From: Streptomyces chartreusis
Lineage (GTDB): Bacteria; Actinomycetota; Actinomycetes; Streptomycetales; Streptomycetaceae
Length of the DNA: 64,000 nt
NCBI RefSeq assembly: GCF_008704715.1
Contig: NZ_CP023689.1
Location: 8,370,001 to 8,434,000, forward strand
Direction: 5' to 3'
In this document: positions 8,195 to 16,701 of the stretch, in pieces
Layout: every line of letters begins with the position of its first letter
Position numbering within the stretch: position 1 is the first letter of the stretch
Notes under the pieces: model-generated
The model's input: only the letters and a program-made list of their open reading frames with translations
Databases searched by the model: none
What the model was told of the DNA's origin: nothing
Made by a program: the position numbers and the translations under genes

Positions 8195-9250
8195 ATGCGA
8201 CAGGCTCTGACCAGGGGATTGATCGCGGCCGCCGCCGCGACGAGCGCCCTGTCCCTGTACGGCACAGGCGCGTCCGCCGCCCCACTCGTGCAGGGAGCCG
8301 TGGCGAAATCCGCCGCCGCACTGCCGGGCCATTCGGATCCCTGGGACTCGGACGGGCTGAACGAGCAGCTGGACGAGAAAATCGGCAACATGCACGAGAA
8401 ATTCGGCGAGGCGCAGGACCAATTCCAGGAGGTGCAGAAGAAGCTCGACAACCTGGATCTGCCTCGGCCCACCTCCAGCGAGACGTCGGGTCACGGCAAC
8501 TCCGGCTACGGCACCGACGCGCCGAGCTCCGAGGGATACGGCTCCGAGAAGCCGGCCGACCACGGGTACGGCTACGGCAGCGAGAAGCCGACCGACCACG
8601 GCTATGGCTACGGCAGCGAGAAGCCCAAGGACCACGGGTACGGCTCCGAGAAGCCGAAGGACCACGGCTACGGCTCCGAGAAGCCGGCCGACCACGGGTA
8701 CGGCTACGGCAGCGAGAAGCCCAAGGACCACGGGTACGGCTCCGAGAAGCCGACCGACCACGGCTATGGCTACGGCTCCGAGAAGCCCAAGGACCACGGC
8801 TACGGCAGCGAGAAGCCGAGCGACCACGGCTACGGCTCCGAGAAGCCCAAGGACCACGGCTACGGCTACGGCAGCGACAAGCCGAGCGACCACGGGTACG
8901 GGCACGACAAGCCCGGCGACCACGGTTACGGAAACGACCACGGCTACGGGGACGACCACGGCTACGGGGACGACCACGGCTACGGGGACGACCACGGCTA
9001 CGGGGACGACCACGGCTACGGGGACGACCACGGCTACGGGGACGACCACGAGTGCGGCTACGGAGACGACCACGGCCACGGCTGTGACGGGCCGGACAAG
9101 AGGGGGCCGGGCAAGCCGGGCCACCCCCACATGCCCGACACGGGCATCGGAACCGAGGGCGTCATCGGCGGCATCGCCGCCAGCGGTGCGCTGCTCGTCG
9201 CCGGCACCGTCCTGTACCGGCGCAGCCGGGCCACGTCCCGTCAGTCGTAG
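8195..9250 (+). CDS. Secreted His/Gly/Tyr-rich repeat protein with sortase-like C-terminal anchor
   Basis: 351 residues in clear modules. A signal peptide occupies 1-28 (cleavage near 'GASA-AP'). Residues about 55-90 form a charged amphipathic helix ('LDEKIGNMHEKFGEAQDQF'). Residues about 113-297 are low complexity: twelve KPxDHGYG-type units, then GYGNDH, six perfect GYGDDH units and a Cys-bearing 'ECGYGDDHGHGC' cap. The end has an LPxTG-like MPDTG (313-317), a hydrophobic helix (about 324-342) and an RRSR tail, the layout of a sortase substrate. Dense DH pairs suggest metal binding; this is inference. Gly/Tyr repeats could also be structural, as in wall or sheath proteins. I know no described family. 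Confidence 0.85.
   Translation: MRQALTRGLIAAAAATSALSLYGTGASAAPLVQGAVAKSAAALPGHSDPWDSDGLNEQLDEKIGNMHEKFGEAQDQFQEVQKKLDNLDLPRPTSSETSGHGNSGYGTDAPSSEGYGSEKPADHGYGYGSEKPTDHGYGYGSEKPKDHGYGSEKPKDHGYGSEKPADHGYGYGSEKPKDHGYGSEKPTDHGYGYGSEKPKDHGYGSEKPSDHGYGSEKPKDHGYGYGSDKPSDHGYGHDKPGDHGYGNDHGYGDDHGYGDDHGYGDDHGYGDDHGYGDDHGYGDDHECGYGDDHGHGCDGPDKRGPGKPGHPHMPDTGIGTEGVIGGIAASGALLVAGTVLYRRSRATSRQS
8531..9083 (+). repeat. Coding tandem repeats (KPxDHGYG and GYGDDH)
   Basis: The second half (8942-9049) is six identical 18-bp copies reading GYGDDH. The first half is a degenerate mix of SEKPxDHGYG units with and without an extra GYG. Identical neighbouring copies at the DNA level suggest recent expansion by slippage or unequal exchange, so copy number probably varies between strains. 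Confidence 0.9.
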
Positions 9251-9308
9251 TGCGCAGGGCGTCGGCGCACGACACGTAGCGGTCGTGCGGTCCGGCGCCC
9301 TGGGGCAG

Positions 9309-9338
9309 GCGTAGGCCCGGGATCCTGCGGGCCTACGC
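9309..9338. terminator. Terminator hairpin overlapping the SGNH hydrolase stop
   Basis: Arms GCGTAGGCCCG (9309-9319) and CGGGCCTACGC (9328-9338) are perfect 11-bp complements. It lies between convergent genes and can serve both. Confidence 0.7.
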
Positions 9339-10115
9339 CGCCGGGCCCTCGTACGGCAGCAGTTCGGGACGCTTCGCCGGCAGTCCGTCTCCGGAGGAGC
9401 GTCCCGTCAGCCGTCGGCCTATCCAGGGCAGCAGGTACTGACGCGCGAATCGTGCGTCGGTGACCCGCCGCGTCATCCAGCCCGGCGGCACCGTGGCCGG
9501 CATCGGCGTCCGCCACTCGGTGTCCTCGGGGTCGTAGCCCAGGCGCTGCCACACGGCCTCGGCGACCCGGCGGTGGCCCTCGGCCGTCAGATGCAGCCGG
9601 TCCACGTCCCACATGCGGGGGTCGCTGAGTGAGGCGGCGCCGTAGAGGTCGACGACGACCGCGCCGTGCCGCTCGGCCAGCTCTTCGACGCAGACGAACA
9701 GCTCCTCCATGCGCGACCGGAACCGCTCCAGGACCGGGCCCTGGCGACCCGGGCTGCGCATCAGCACCAGTTGCCGGCACGCCGGGGCGAGCTTCTCGAC
9801 GGCCTCTTCCAGCAGGCCGCGCACCCGCCCCATGTCGCACTTGGGGCGCAGGGTGTCGTTGAGGCCGCCGACGAGGGTGATCACATCGGCGTTCATCGCG
9901 GCCGCCACGTCGACCTGTTCCTCGACGATCTGCCCGATCAGCTTCCCGCGGACCGCGAGGTTGGCGTACCGGAAGCCGGGGGTGCGGGCGGCCATCCGGC
10001 CGGCGAGGAGGTCGGCCCAGCCTCGGTAGGAGCCGTCGGGGAGCAGGTCCGACATGCCCTCGGTGAAGGAGTCGCCGACCGCGACCAGGCTGCTGTATGT
10101 GGGGTTCGTCTGCAT
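9333..10115 (-). CDS. SGNH/GDSL-type lipase or esterase
   Basis: 260 residues. The four SGNH blocks are visible: 'VAVGDSFTEGMSD' (nucleophile Ser), Gly in 'ANLAVRGKLIGQ', Asn in 'LVGGLNDTLRP' and the catalytic 'DRLHLTAEGHRRVAE' (Asp/His). No signal peptide, so it is likely cytoplasmic. ATG at 10115 is chosen (first residues MQTNPTYSSLVAVGDS); an upstream GTG at 10184 would add 23 residues without family support. Family members deacylate small esters or glycans; the substrate is unknown. Confidence 0.85.
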   Translation of the reverse strand: MQTNPTYSSLVAVGDSFTEGMSDLLPDGSYRGWADLLAGRMAARTPGFRYANLAVRGKLIGQIVEEQVDVAAAMNADVITLVGGLNDTLRPKCDMGRVRGLLEEAVEKLAPACRQLVLMRSPGRQGPVLERFRSRMEELFVCVEELAERHGAVVVDLYGAASLSDPRMWDVDRLHLTAEGHRRVAEAVWQRLGYDPEDTEWRTPMPATVPPGWMTRRVTDARFARQYLLPWIGRRLTGRSSGDGLPAKRPELLPYEGPAA

Positions 10116-10196
10116 GGCGACAGGAATGGTATCCCGGCTCCATACCCGCCGGTCGGTCGGGCATGAGCCGGGCACACCATCCACTCGGCCCCACCG

Positions 10197-11210
10197 TCAG
10201 GCGCGCTGTCCGAACAGCTTCCGCAGCACGTCCTCCATGGTCACCAGGCCGGACAGGAGCCCGTCGCTGCCCAGCACGGCCGCCACATGAGTGCGGCTGC
10301 CCCGCATCGCGGTCAGCACGTCGTCCAGCGGTGTGCTCTCCCGCACCCGGGCGATCGGACGCATGTCCGCCACCTGGAACGGGACGTCCTGCTGGACGGC
10401 GTCCAGCGCGTCCTTCACATGCAGGTAGCCGACGATGCGGCGCCCGTCGTCGACGACCGGGAAGCGGGAGAACCCGGACTCGGCCGACAGCCGCTCCAGC
10501 TCCTCCGGCGTGACGCCCACGCGCGCGTAGACGACGCGTTCCAGCGGAAGGACCACGTCACGCACGGGCCTGCGGCCCAGCTCCAGGGCGTCGTGCAGCC
10601 GCTCGCGCGCACGCTCGTCGATGAGCCCGGCCTCGCCGGAGTCGCGCACCAGCCGTGCCAGTTCCGCGTCCGAGAAGGTCGCCGTGACCTCGTCCTTGGT
10701 CTCGACGCGCAGCAGCTTCAGGAGCATGTTGGCGAAGGCGTTGATCGTGAAGATCACCGGCCGTACCGCGCGGGCCAGCGTGACCAGCGGCGGTCCGAGC
10801 GCCAGGGCGCTGCGCACCGGCTCGGCCAGCGCGATGTTCTTCGGCACCATCTCGCCGAGCAACATGTGGAGGTAGGTGGCCAGCGCCAGGGCGATCGCGA
10901 AGGAGATCGCGCGTCCGGCGCTCTCCGGCACCCCGACCGCGTGGAACACCGGCTCCAGCAGGTGCTCGATCGCCGGTTCGGCGACGACACCCAGCACCAG
11001 CGTGCACAGCGTGATGCCGAGCTGTGCGGCCGCCATCAGGGCGGACACGTGCTGCAAGCCCCACAGCACGCTCTTGGCGCGCCGGTCGCCCTGCTCGGCG
11101 TACGGCTCGATCTGGGAGCGGCGCACGGAGATCAGCGCGAACTCGGCGCCCACGAAGAAGGCGTTGACGACCAGCGTCAGAAAGCCGATGAACAGCTGTA
11201 CGGCGGTCAT
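10197..11210 (-). CDS. CNNM/CorC-type membrane protein, short form
   Basis: 337 residues: DUF21 transmembrane domain (about 1-190, with 'NAFFVGAEFALISVRRSQIE') and a CBS pair (about 215-335, 'VVLPLERVVYARV', 'LGSDGLLSGLVTMEDVLRKLFG'). It ends directly after the second CBS and lacks the C-terminal CorC_HlyC domain that its upstream paralogue has. CNNM proteins are linked to Mg2+/Co2+ export and are often mis-named hemolysins. ATGA overlap with the upstream paralogue implies translational coupling and probably a heteromer. Confidence 0.88.
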   Translation of the reverse strand: MTAVQLFIGFLTLVVNAFFVGAEFALISVRRSQIEPYAEQGDRRAKSVLWGLQHVSALMAAAQLGITLCTLVLGVVAEPAIEHLLEPVFHAVGVPESAGRAISFAIALALATYLHMLLGEMVPKNIALAEPVRSALALGPPLVTLARAVRPVIFTINAFANMLLKLLRVETKDEVTATFSDAELARLVRDSGEAGLIDERARERLHDALELGRRPVRDVVLPLERVVYARVGVTPEELERLSAESGFSRFPVVDDGRRIVGYLHVKDALDAVQQDVPFQVADMRPIARVRESTPLDDVLTAMRGSRTHVAAVLGSDGLLSGLVTMEDVLRKLFGQRA

Positions 11211-12547
11211 CGCCCGTCCTCCTTCTCGCTCGCGGCGGCGTCGTCCAGCGGCGCGTGCAGCAGCACCCGCGCGGCCCGGCGCCCGGCGGCGTCCACGACG
11301 TCGAGCTGCCAGCCGGCGACCTCGACGCGGTCACCCACGGCGGGGATCCGGCCCAGTTCGCTGGCGACGAGACCGGCCAGGGTCTCGTACGGCCCTTCGG
11401 GTGCCCTGAGGCCGACGCGTGCGAGCTGGTCCACCCGTGCGGAGCCGTCGGCCGAGAACAGCGCCCGGCCCAGGTCGTCGCTGCCCGCGGGGGCGAGGTC
11501 GGGTGTCTCGTGCGGGTCGTGCTCGTCGCGGACCTCGCCGACGACCTCCTCGACGATGTCCTCGAGGGTGGCGACACCGGCCGTACCGCCGTACTCGTCG
11601 ATGACGACGGCCATGGTGCGCTTGCCGGACAGCCGGTCGAGGAGCCGGTCGACGGTGAGCGTCTCGGGGACCAGCAGCGGCTCGCGCATCAGCTCGGAGA
11701 CGGGGACGCGGGGCCGGCGCTCGGCCGGTACCGCGAGGATGTCCTTGATGTGCGCGGTGCCCACGACCGCGTCGAGGCTGCCGCGGTAGACCGGGAACCG
11801 GGACAGCCCGGTCGCCCGGGTCGCGTTCGCCACGTCCTCGCAGGTCGCCTGGGCGTCGAGGGCGACTACCTGGACGCGCGGCGTCATCACGTTCTCCGCG
11901 GTGAGGTCGGCCAGGTTCAGGGTCCGTACGAAGAGCTCGGCGGTGTCCGCCTCCAGGGCGCCCTCCCGGGCGGAGTGCCGCGCGAGGGCGGCCAGCTCCT
12001 GGGGGCCGCGGGCAGCCGCCAGCTCCTCGGTGGGCTCCACGCCGAAGCGGCGCACGATGCGGTTCGCCGTGTTGTTCAGGTGCGTGATGAACGGGCGGAA
12101 GATCGCGCTGAACCAGCGCTGGGCGTTGCCGACCCGCTTGGCCACGGCCAGCGGGGAGGAGATCGCCCAGTTCTTGGGCACCAGCTCGCCGACGACCATC
12201 AGGACGACGGTCGACAGGGCCGTGCCGATGACCAGCGCGATCGAGCTCGCCGTCGAGCGGGAGATCCCCATCGACTCCAGCGGGCCCGCGAGCAGCGTGG
12301 CGATCGAGGGCTCAGCGAGCATGCCGACGACCAGGTTGGTGACGGTGATGCCGAGCTGTGCGCCGGAGAGCTGGAACGTCAGGTTCCGTACGGCCTTCAG
12401 GGCGCCGGCCGCGCCCCGCTCGCCGCGCTCCACGGCCCGCTCCAGCTCACCGCGCTCGACGGTGGTCAGGGAGAACTCGGCCGCGACGAAGGCACCGCAG
12501 GCGAGCGACAGCAGGATCGCCACCAGAAGGAGGAGCACTTCGGTCAT
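11207..12547 (-). CDS. CNNM/CorC-type membrane protein, long form (hemolysin C family)
   Basis: 446 residues: DUF21 domain (about 1-200, 'GAFVAAEFSLTTVERGELERAV'), CBS pair (about 215-340, including 'VVIDEYGGTAGVATLEDIVEEVVGE') and a C-terminal CorC_HlyC (transporter-associated) domain (about 355-435). Complete for the family. It is the first gene of a two-gene operon with the shorter paralogue. The leader has GGAGGTGA before the ATG and a 12-bp palindrome at 12615-12626. Confidence 0.9.
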   Translation of the reverse strand: MTEVLLLLVAILLSLACGAFVAAEFSLTTVERGELERAVERGERGAAGALKAVRNLTFQLSGAQLGITVTNLVVGMLAEPSIATLLAGPLESMGISRSTASSIALVIGTALSTVVLMVVGELVPKNWAISSPLAVAKRVGNAQRWFSAIFRPFITHLNNTANRIVRRFGVEPTEELAAARGPQELAALARHSAREGALEADTAELFVRTLNLADLTAENVMTPRVQVVALDAQATCEDVANATRATGLSRFPVYRGSLDAVVGTAHIKDILAVPAERRPRVPVSELMREPLLVPETLTVDRLLDRLSGKRTMAVVIDEYGGTAGVATLEDIVEEVVGEVRDEHDPHETPDLAPAGSDDLGRALFSADGSARVDQLARVGLRAPEGPYETLAGLVASELGRIPAVGDRVEVAGWQLDVVDAAGRRAARVLLHAPLDDAAASEKEDGR

Positions 12548-12614
12548 CGGGTCACCTCCGTCCCATGGTCGGACAGGGTGGGGAGGATCGCTCGATGTCT
12601 GCTACTGGGAGGCT

Positions 12615-12626
12615 CGCCCATGGGCG
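12615..12626. promoter_or_regulatory. 12-bp palindrome in the CNNM operon leader
   Basis: CGCCCATGGGCG is perfectly self-complementary and lies about 70 bp upstream of the long-form CNNM start. Possible operator; not otherwise supported. Confidence 0.25.
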
Positions 12627-12690
12627 GACGCTCACACCTTTCATTGGAGGACCGAAGTGGTTCACCAATAGTAAAGGATCGGCAAAGCAG

Positions 12691-13116
12691 TCAGTCTGTG
12701 AGCGGCTTCACCCACCGCCGCCAGTGCTCCTCGGGCGTGTACCCGGCCGCGCGCCAGGCATGATGCGCGATCTCGTTCCGCTTCAGCACCATCGCGTCGC
12801 CCCGGCGCCCGCCGAGCCGTACGAACCGCTCCTCCGCCGCTTCGAGCAGCGCCGCGCCGATGCCCCGGCGCCGCCGCTCGGGGTGCACCGCCAGCCGGTA
12901 CAGATGGCACCGCCAGCCGTCGAAGCCCGCGATCACCGAGCCGACCAGCTCACCGTCCAGCTCGGCCAGGATCAGCGCCTCGGGGTCGCGGGCGACCAGC
13001 CGTTCCACGCCGTCCCGGTCGTCGCTGATGCTCGTGCCCTCGGCGGCCGTCTTCCAGAAGGCCAGCACGGCGTCGAGGTCGTCGGCCGTCGCGGCCCGTA
13101 TCCGCAGATCAGTCAT
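12691..13116 (-). CDS. GNAT-family N-acetyltransferase
   Basis: 141 residues covering the whole GNAT fold: beta1 'MTDLRIRAATADDLDAVLAF', motif A 'LYRLAVHPERRRRGIGAALLEAAE' with the acetyl-CoA pyrophosphate loop RRRGIG, and motif B 'AWRAAGYTPEEHWRRW'. The acceptor substrate cannot be inferred. Stands alone between a divergently regulated membrane operon and an F420 enzyme gene. Confidence 0.88.
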   Translation of the reverse strand: MTDLRIRAATADDLDAVLAFWKTAAEGTSISDDRDGVERLVARDPEALILAELDGELVGSVIAGFDGWRCHLYRLAVHPERRRRGIGAALLEAAEERFVRLGGRRGDAMVLKRNEIAHHAWRAAGYTPEEHWRRWVKPLTD

Positions 13117-13172
13117 GCCGTGATCCCATCACGGGCGGCGGGCCGCGGCGCCGAATTCCGGCATGCGGACGG

Positions 13173-14078
13173 CTACTTGCCGCGCAGCCTCTCGATCACC
13201 GGCGCGAACGCCTCCATGCATGGCTCCAGCACGGTCAGGTACGAGAACCCGAACCGCTCACGCTGGGCGAGCACCTGCGCGGTGATCTGCTCCAGGGTGC
13301 CGATCAGGAGGATGGGCAGGGCCAGCGCCTCCTCGAGCGTGATCTCCGGGACCCGGTCCAGGAGGGGCTGGACCACGGCCTCACGGTCCTGCGTCACGGT
13401 CACCATCTGCAGGAGCAGGTTCAGCTCGGCCGGCTCCGCACGGTCCGCCGCGAACCCGCGGTACCGGTCCACCCGCTCGTCGAGCCGGTCGGCCGTGACG
13501 GGGATCAGCCGCCCGGTCGAGCTCTTCGGGTCCGGGTACGCGCCCCCGAACGCCGCGATGTCGGCGTGCTCGGCGGTCAGCCGCAGAACCCGGTCGCCAT
13601 TGCCCCCGACCAGCAGCGGCACCCGTGGCCGCTGCGCCGGCCGGGGCTCGTACGACTCGGACCCCAGCAGCCGGTCCAGCTCCTCGACGGTGCGCCGCAG
13701 ATGGTCCACGCGCTCGCCGGGGGTGCCGAAGGGCAGCCCCGCCGAGTCGTGCTCCGCCTGTACGTAGCCCGCGCCGAGCCCGAGTTCCAGCCGCCCGCCG
13801 GTCAGGGCGTCCGTCGTCGCCACCTCGCGGGCGAGCAGCGCCGGGTTCCACAGGCCCGCGTTCAGCACGAACGTGCCCAGGCGCGGCCGCTCGGTCGCCT
13901 CCGCCGCCGCGACCAGGGCCGGGAACGGCGCGGGCATGCCCAGATGGTCGGGGACCAGGATCACGTCGTAGCCGAGCTCCTCGGCCCGGCGGCACTTGGC
14001 CCGCCACTCCTCGGCAGGGGCGGAGGTCATCAGATTGACGCCGAAGCGGAACGGACGCGGGCTCACCGGATGCGACAC
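13173..14078 (-). CDS. F420-dependent LLM-class oxidoreductase
   Basis: 301-residue luciferase-like TIM barrel. Typical elements are 'RFGVNLMTSAPAEEWRAKCRRAEELGYD', 'ILVPDHLGMPAPFPALVAA', 'LGTFVLNAGLWNPALLAREVATTDALTGGRLELGLGAG' split over the barrel, and a C-terminal 'ERFGFSYLTVLEPCMEAFAPVIE'. Most actinobacterial members of this subgroup use reduced or oxidised coenzyme F420 rather than FMN. GTG start at 14078 is preceded by GAGGAGA. The substrate is unknown. Confidence 0.85.
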   Translation of the reverse strand: MSHPVSPRPFRFGVNLMTSAPAEEWRAKCRRAEELGYDVILVPDHLGMPAPFPALVAAAEATERPRLGTFVLNAGLWNPALLAREVATTDALTGGRLELGLGAGYVQAEHDSAGLPFGTPGERVDHLRRTVEELDRLLGSESYEPRPAQRPRVPLLVGGNGDRVLRLTAEHADIAAFGGAYPDPKSSTGRLIPVTADRLDERVDRYRGFAADRAEPAELNLLLQMVTVTQDREAVVQPLLDRVPEITLEEALALPILLIGTLEQITAQVLAQRERFGFSYLTVLEPCMEAFAPVIERLRGK

Positions 14079-14124
14079 GAACTCTCCTCACCTGCAAGGG
14101 ACTTGAGTGCCTGCCGCGATTCCA

Positions 14125-16698
14125 TCACTCGTGCGCGATGGCCGCCAGCACATTCATGCGCGATGCACGCAGCGCGGGCAGCAACGCCGCCACGACACCC
14201 ACCACGGCCGAGCCGATCACCACCGCGACGATCGTGGGCCACGGGATCGCCAGCGCCGTCATGCCCTGCAACGCCAGCACCTGCTGGGTGCACACGCCCC
14301 ACACCAGCCCCAGCGCGAGCCCCAGGACCGCGCCGAACACCGCGATCACCACCGACTCCAGCCGGATCATCCGGCGCAGCTGCCGCCTGGCAAGACCGAT
14401 GGCCCGCAGCAGTCCGATCTCCCGGGTGCGCTCCACCACCGACAGGGCGAGCGTGTTGACGACGCCGAGCACCGCGATGATGATCGCGAGCCCGAGCAGG
14501 GCGTACACGAGGTAGAGCAGCACGGCGATCTGGTCGTGGACCAGGTCCTTGTAGTCGGCGATGTCGCGGACCTGCACCTGCGGGTACGGGTCGAGTGCCT
14601 TCTCCAGCCCGGCCCGCAGGTCGTCCGCGTTCGTGCCGGCGGCGGCGTTGACGTAGACGGCCGCGTCCTGCCCGCCCGGCGCGTACTTCTGGAGGGTGGC
14701 CAGGCCGAAGTAGATCCCGCCCTGACTGCCGAACCCGTCCGCGGACTCCTGGTCGGTGAGGGCGCCCACCGTCAGCTCGGCCGTGCGGCCGCCCTGGAAC
14801 TCGACGGGGACGGTGTTGCCGACCCGCACACCGTGGTCCCCGGCGAAGTCCTTGTCCATCGCGAGGTGCCCGGCGGCGAGCGCGGCCGCGGAGTCCCCCT
14901 GGGCGTAGGTGATGTTGGCGACCTTGTCGAGCTGCGGCTCGTAGGCCGCGGCGGTCGTCTTCACACGGTCGCCGTCCGGGAGGCGTACGGCGATCGTCGC
15001 GAACTGCGAGCGCACGACGAGCCCCACGCCCTCGGTGTCGCGGATCCGCTCGGTGACCTCGCGCGGGAACGGCACGAAATTGCCGTTCTGCACAACGAAG
15101 TCGGCGCCCAGCGTCTTGTCGATCTGCTGGTCGAACGACTTGGTCATCGAGGCGCTCGCCACCGACATCCCGCCGACCAGCGCGAGGCCCACCATCAGGG
15201 CGGCCGCGGTGGCGCCGGTGCGGCGGGGATTGCGCAGGGCGTTGCGCTGGCTCATCCGGCCGATCGAGCCGAACAACGCGGGGAAGGCCCCGCCGAGCAC
15301 CCGGATCACCGGCCTGACGAGCAGCGGCCCCGCGATCACGGTCGCGATCAGCGTCAGCAGCACACCCAGGCCCAGCAGGGACGCCGCCGAAGAGGTCTTC
15401 GACGCCGTCGCACAGCCGGCCAGGGCGGCCGCGCCGGCCGCCCCGATCACCGCGCCGAGGATCGCGCGCAGCCGGAGCGGCCGTCCGATCTCGGCGATCT
15501 CCGCGTCCGCGAGGGCCGCCATCGGCGAGACGCCGGCCGCGCGCCGGGCCGGGAGGTAGGCGGCCACGAAGGTGACGCCCAGGCCGACGACGTACGCGGT
15601 CACCGGCGTGCCCCAGCCGACGACCATCTCGTCCGTGCGGATGTTCATGCCCAGCAGACCCATCAGCCCGATGAGTCCGACGGCCAGTCCGATGCCGGCC
15701 GCGAGGCCCGCCGTCGAGCCGACCAGGCCCAGCAGCAGCGCCTCGGTGAGCACCGAGCGGCGCACCTGGCGCCGGTCCGCGCCCAGCGCCCGCAGCAGGC
15801 CCAGCTCACGGGTGCGCTGGGCGATCAGCATGGAGAAGGTGTTGACGATCAGGAACACGCCGACGAGGACCGCGACCCCGGCGAAGCCGAGCATCACGTA
15901 CTTGATGATGTCGAGGAATCCGCCCAGTTGCTCGACGTCCGACTCGGCCTGCTCGTCGGCGGTGCGCAGTTCGTAGGCGCCGCGGTCGCCGCCGAGCGCG
16001 TCGGCCACGCGCTGCTTGAGCTCGGGGTCGCTGACGCCGTCGGCGGCGTCCAGCGTGATGCCGGTGGCGCCCTTCGGGTCGCCGATCAGCTTGCTCTGCG
16101 CGGTCGGGGTGTCGAAGAAGACCAGCGCGGCACCGGGGTTGGTGGTGGTGAACGTGACGATGCCGACGACCTCGACCGGGAAGGAGCCCTCCTGCCCGAT
16201 GACCGTCAGCCGGTCGCCGATCCTTACGTCCTTGTCGTCGGCGGTGTCCGCGTCGATCATCACCTGCCCGTCGCCCTTCGGGGCGTGACCGGAGGTCAGC
16301 TCCACGGGGCTGCGCTCGGTCGGGTTCCAGGCGGTGCCGATCGTGGGGGCGCCCGTGGTCGGGCCCACCGACTCGCGGTCCTTGTCGACGACCGTGAGGC
16401 CCTCCACGTCCACGTCCGCACGGGCCGCGGCGACACCGGGGACCCTCGCGAGGCGGTCGGCGAGCGAGGCCGGCAGGGTCAGGGTCCGGCCCGAGGGGAT
16501 CGTCTCGTCGAAGGTCTCCTTCGGAGTGACCGTGACGTCGGCGGCGGTCGAGGCGAAGAGCCGGTCGAAGGTACGGCTGACGGTGTCCGAGAAGATCAGG
16601 CTGCCCGCGACGAACGCCACGGAGAGGATCACCGCCAGGGCGGACAGCAGCAGCCGGCCCTTGTGCGCGAGGAAGCTCCTGAGTGTCGCCTTGAGCAC
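14125..16698 (-). CDS. FtsX-like ABC transporter permease
   Basis: 857 residues with the duplicated FtsX/MacB layout: a first transmembrane helix (about 15-37), a large periplasmic-side domain, three helices near 260-410, a second half starting with helix about 480-510, another extracytoplasmic domain, and three final helices (about 745-845). No separate substrate-binding domain. Three base pairs separate it from the ATPase gene upstream, so they form one transporter. Such systems in Actinobacteria handle lipids, lipoproteins or antibiotics; the substrate cannot be read from sequence. Confidence 0.92.
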   Translation of the reverse strand: MLKATLRSFLAHKGRLLLSALAVILSVAFVAGSLIFSDTVSRTFDRLFASTAADVTVTPKETFDETIPSGRTLTLPASLADRLARVPGVAAARADVDVEGLTVVDKDRESVGPTTGAPTIGTAWNPTERSPVELTSGHAPKGDGQVMIDADTADDKDVRIGDRLTVIGQEGSFPVEVVGIVTFTTTNPGAALVFFDTPTAQSKLIGDPKGATGITLDAADGVSDPELKQRVADALGGDRGAYELRTADEQAESDVEQLGGFLDIIKYVMLGFAGVAVLVGVFLIVNTFSMLIAQRTRELGLLRALGADRRQVRRSVLTEALLLGLVGSTAGLAAGIGLAVGLIGLMGLLGMNIRTDEMVVGWGTPVTAYVVGLGVTFVAAYLPARRAAGVSPMAALADAEIAEIGRPLRLRAILGAVIGAAGAAALAGCATASKTSSAASLLGLGVLLTLIATVIAGPLLVRPVIRVLGGAFPALFGSIGRMSQRNALRNPRRTGATAAALMVGLALVGGMSVASASMTKSFDQQIDKTLGADFVVQNGNFVPFPREVTERIRDTEGVGLVVRSQFATIAVRLPDGDRVKTTAAAYEPQLDKVANITYAQGDSAAALAAGHLAMDKDFAGDHGVRVGNTVPVEFQGGRTAELTVGALTDQESADGFGSQGGIYFGLATLQKYAPGGQDAAVYVNAAAGTNADDLRAGLEKALDPYPQVQVRDIADYKDLVHDQIAVLLYLVYALLGLAIIIAVLGVVNTLALSVVERTREIGLLRAIGLARRQLRRMIRLESVVIAVFGAVLGLALGLVWGVCTQQVLALQGMTALAIPWPTIVAVVIGSAVVGVVAALLPALRASRMNVLAAIAHE

Positions 16699-16701
16699 CG
16701 G

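Noticed and set aside
8531-9083. Possible CRISPR-like array
   Set aside because: The repeats are contiguous, in frame and without unique spacers; they encode protein repeats.
8054-9130. Minus-strand frame full of Val/Pro/Leu/Ala repeats
   Set aside because: It looks like a repetitive hydrophobic protein but is only the complement of the DHGYG repeat gene; the plus-strand reading has a signal peptide and anchor.
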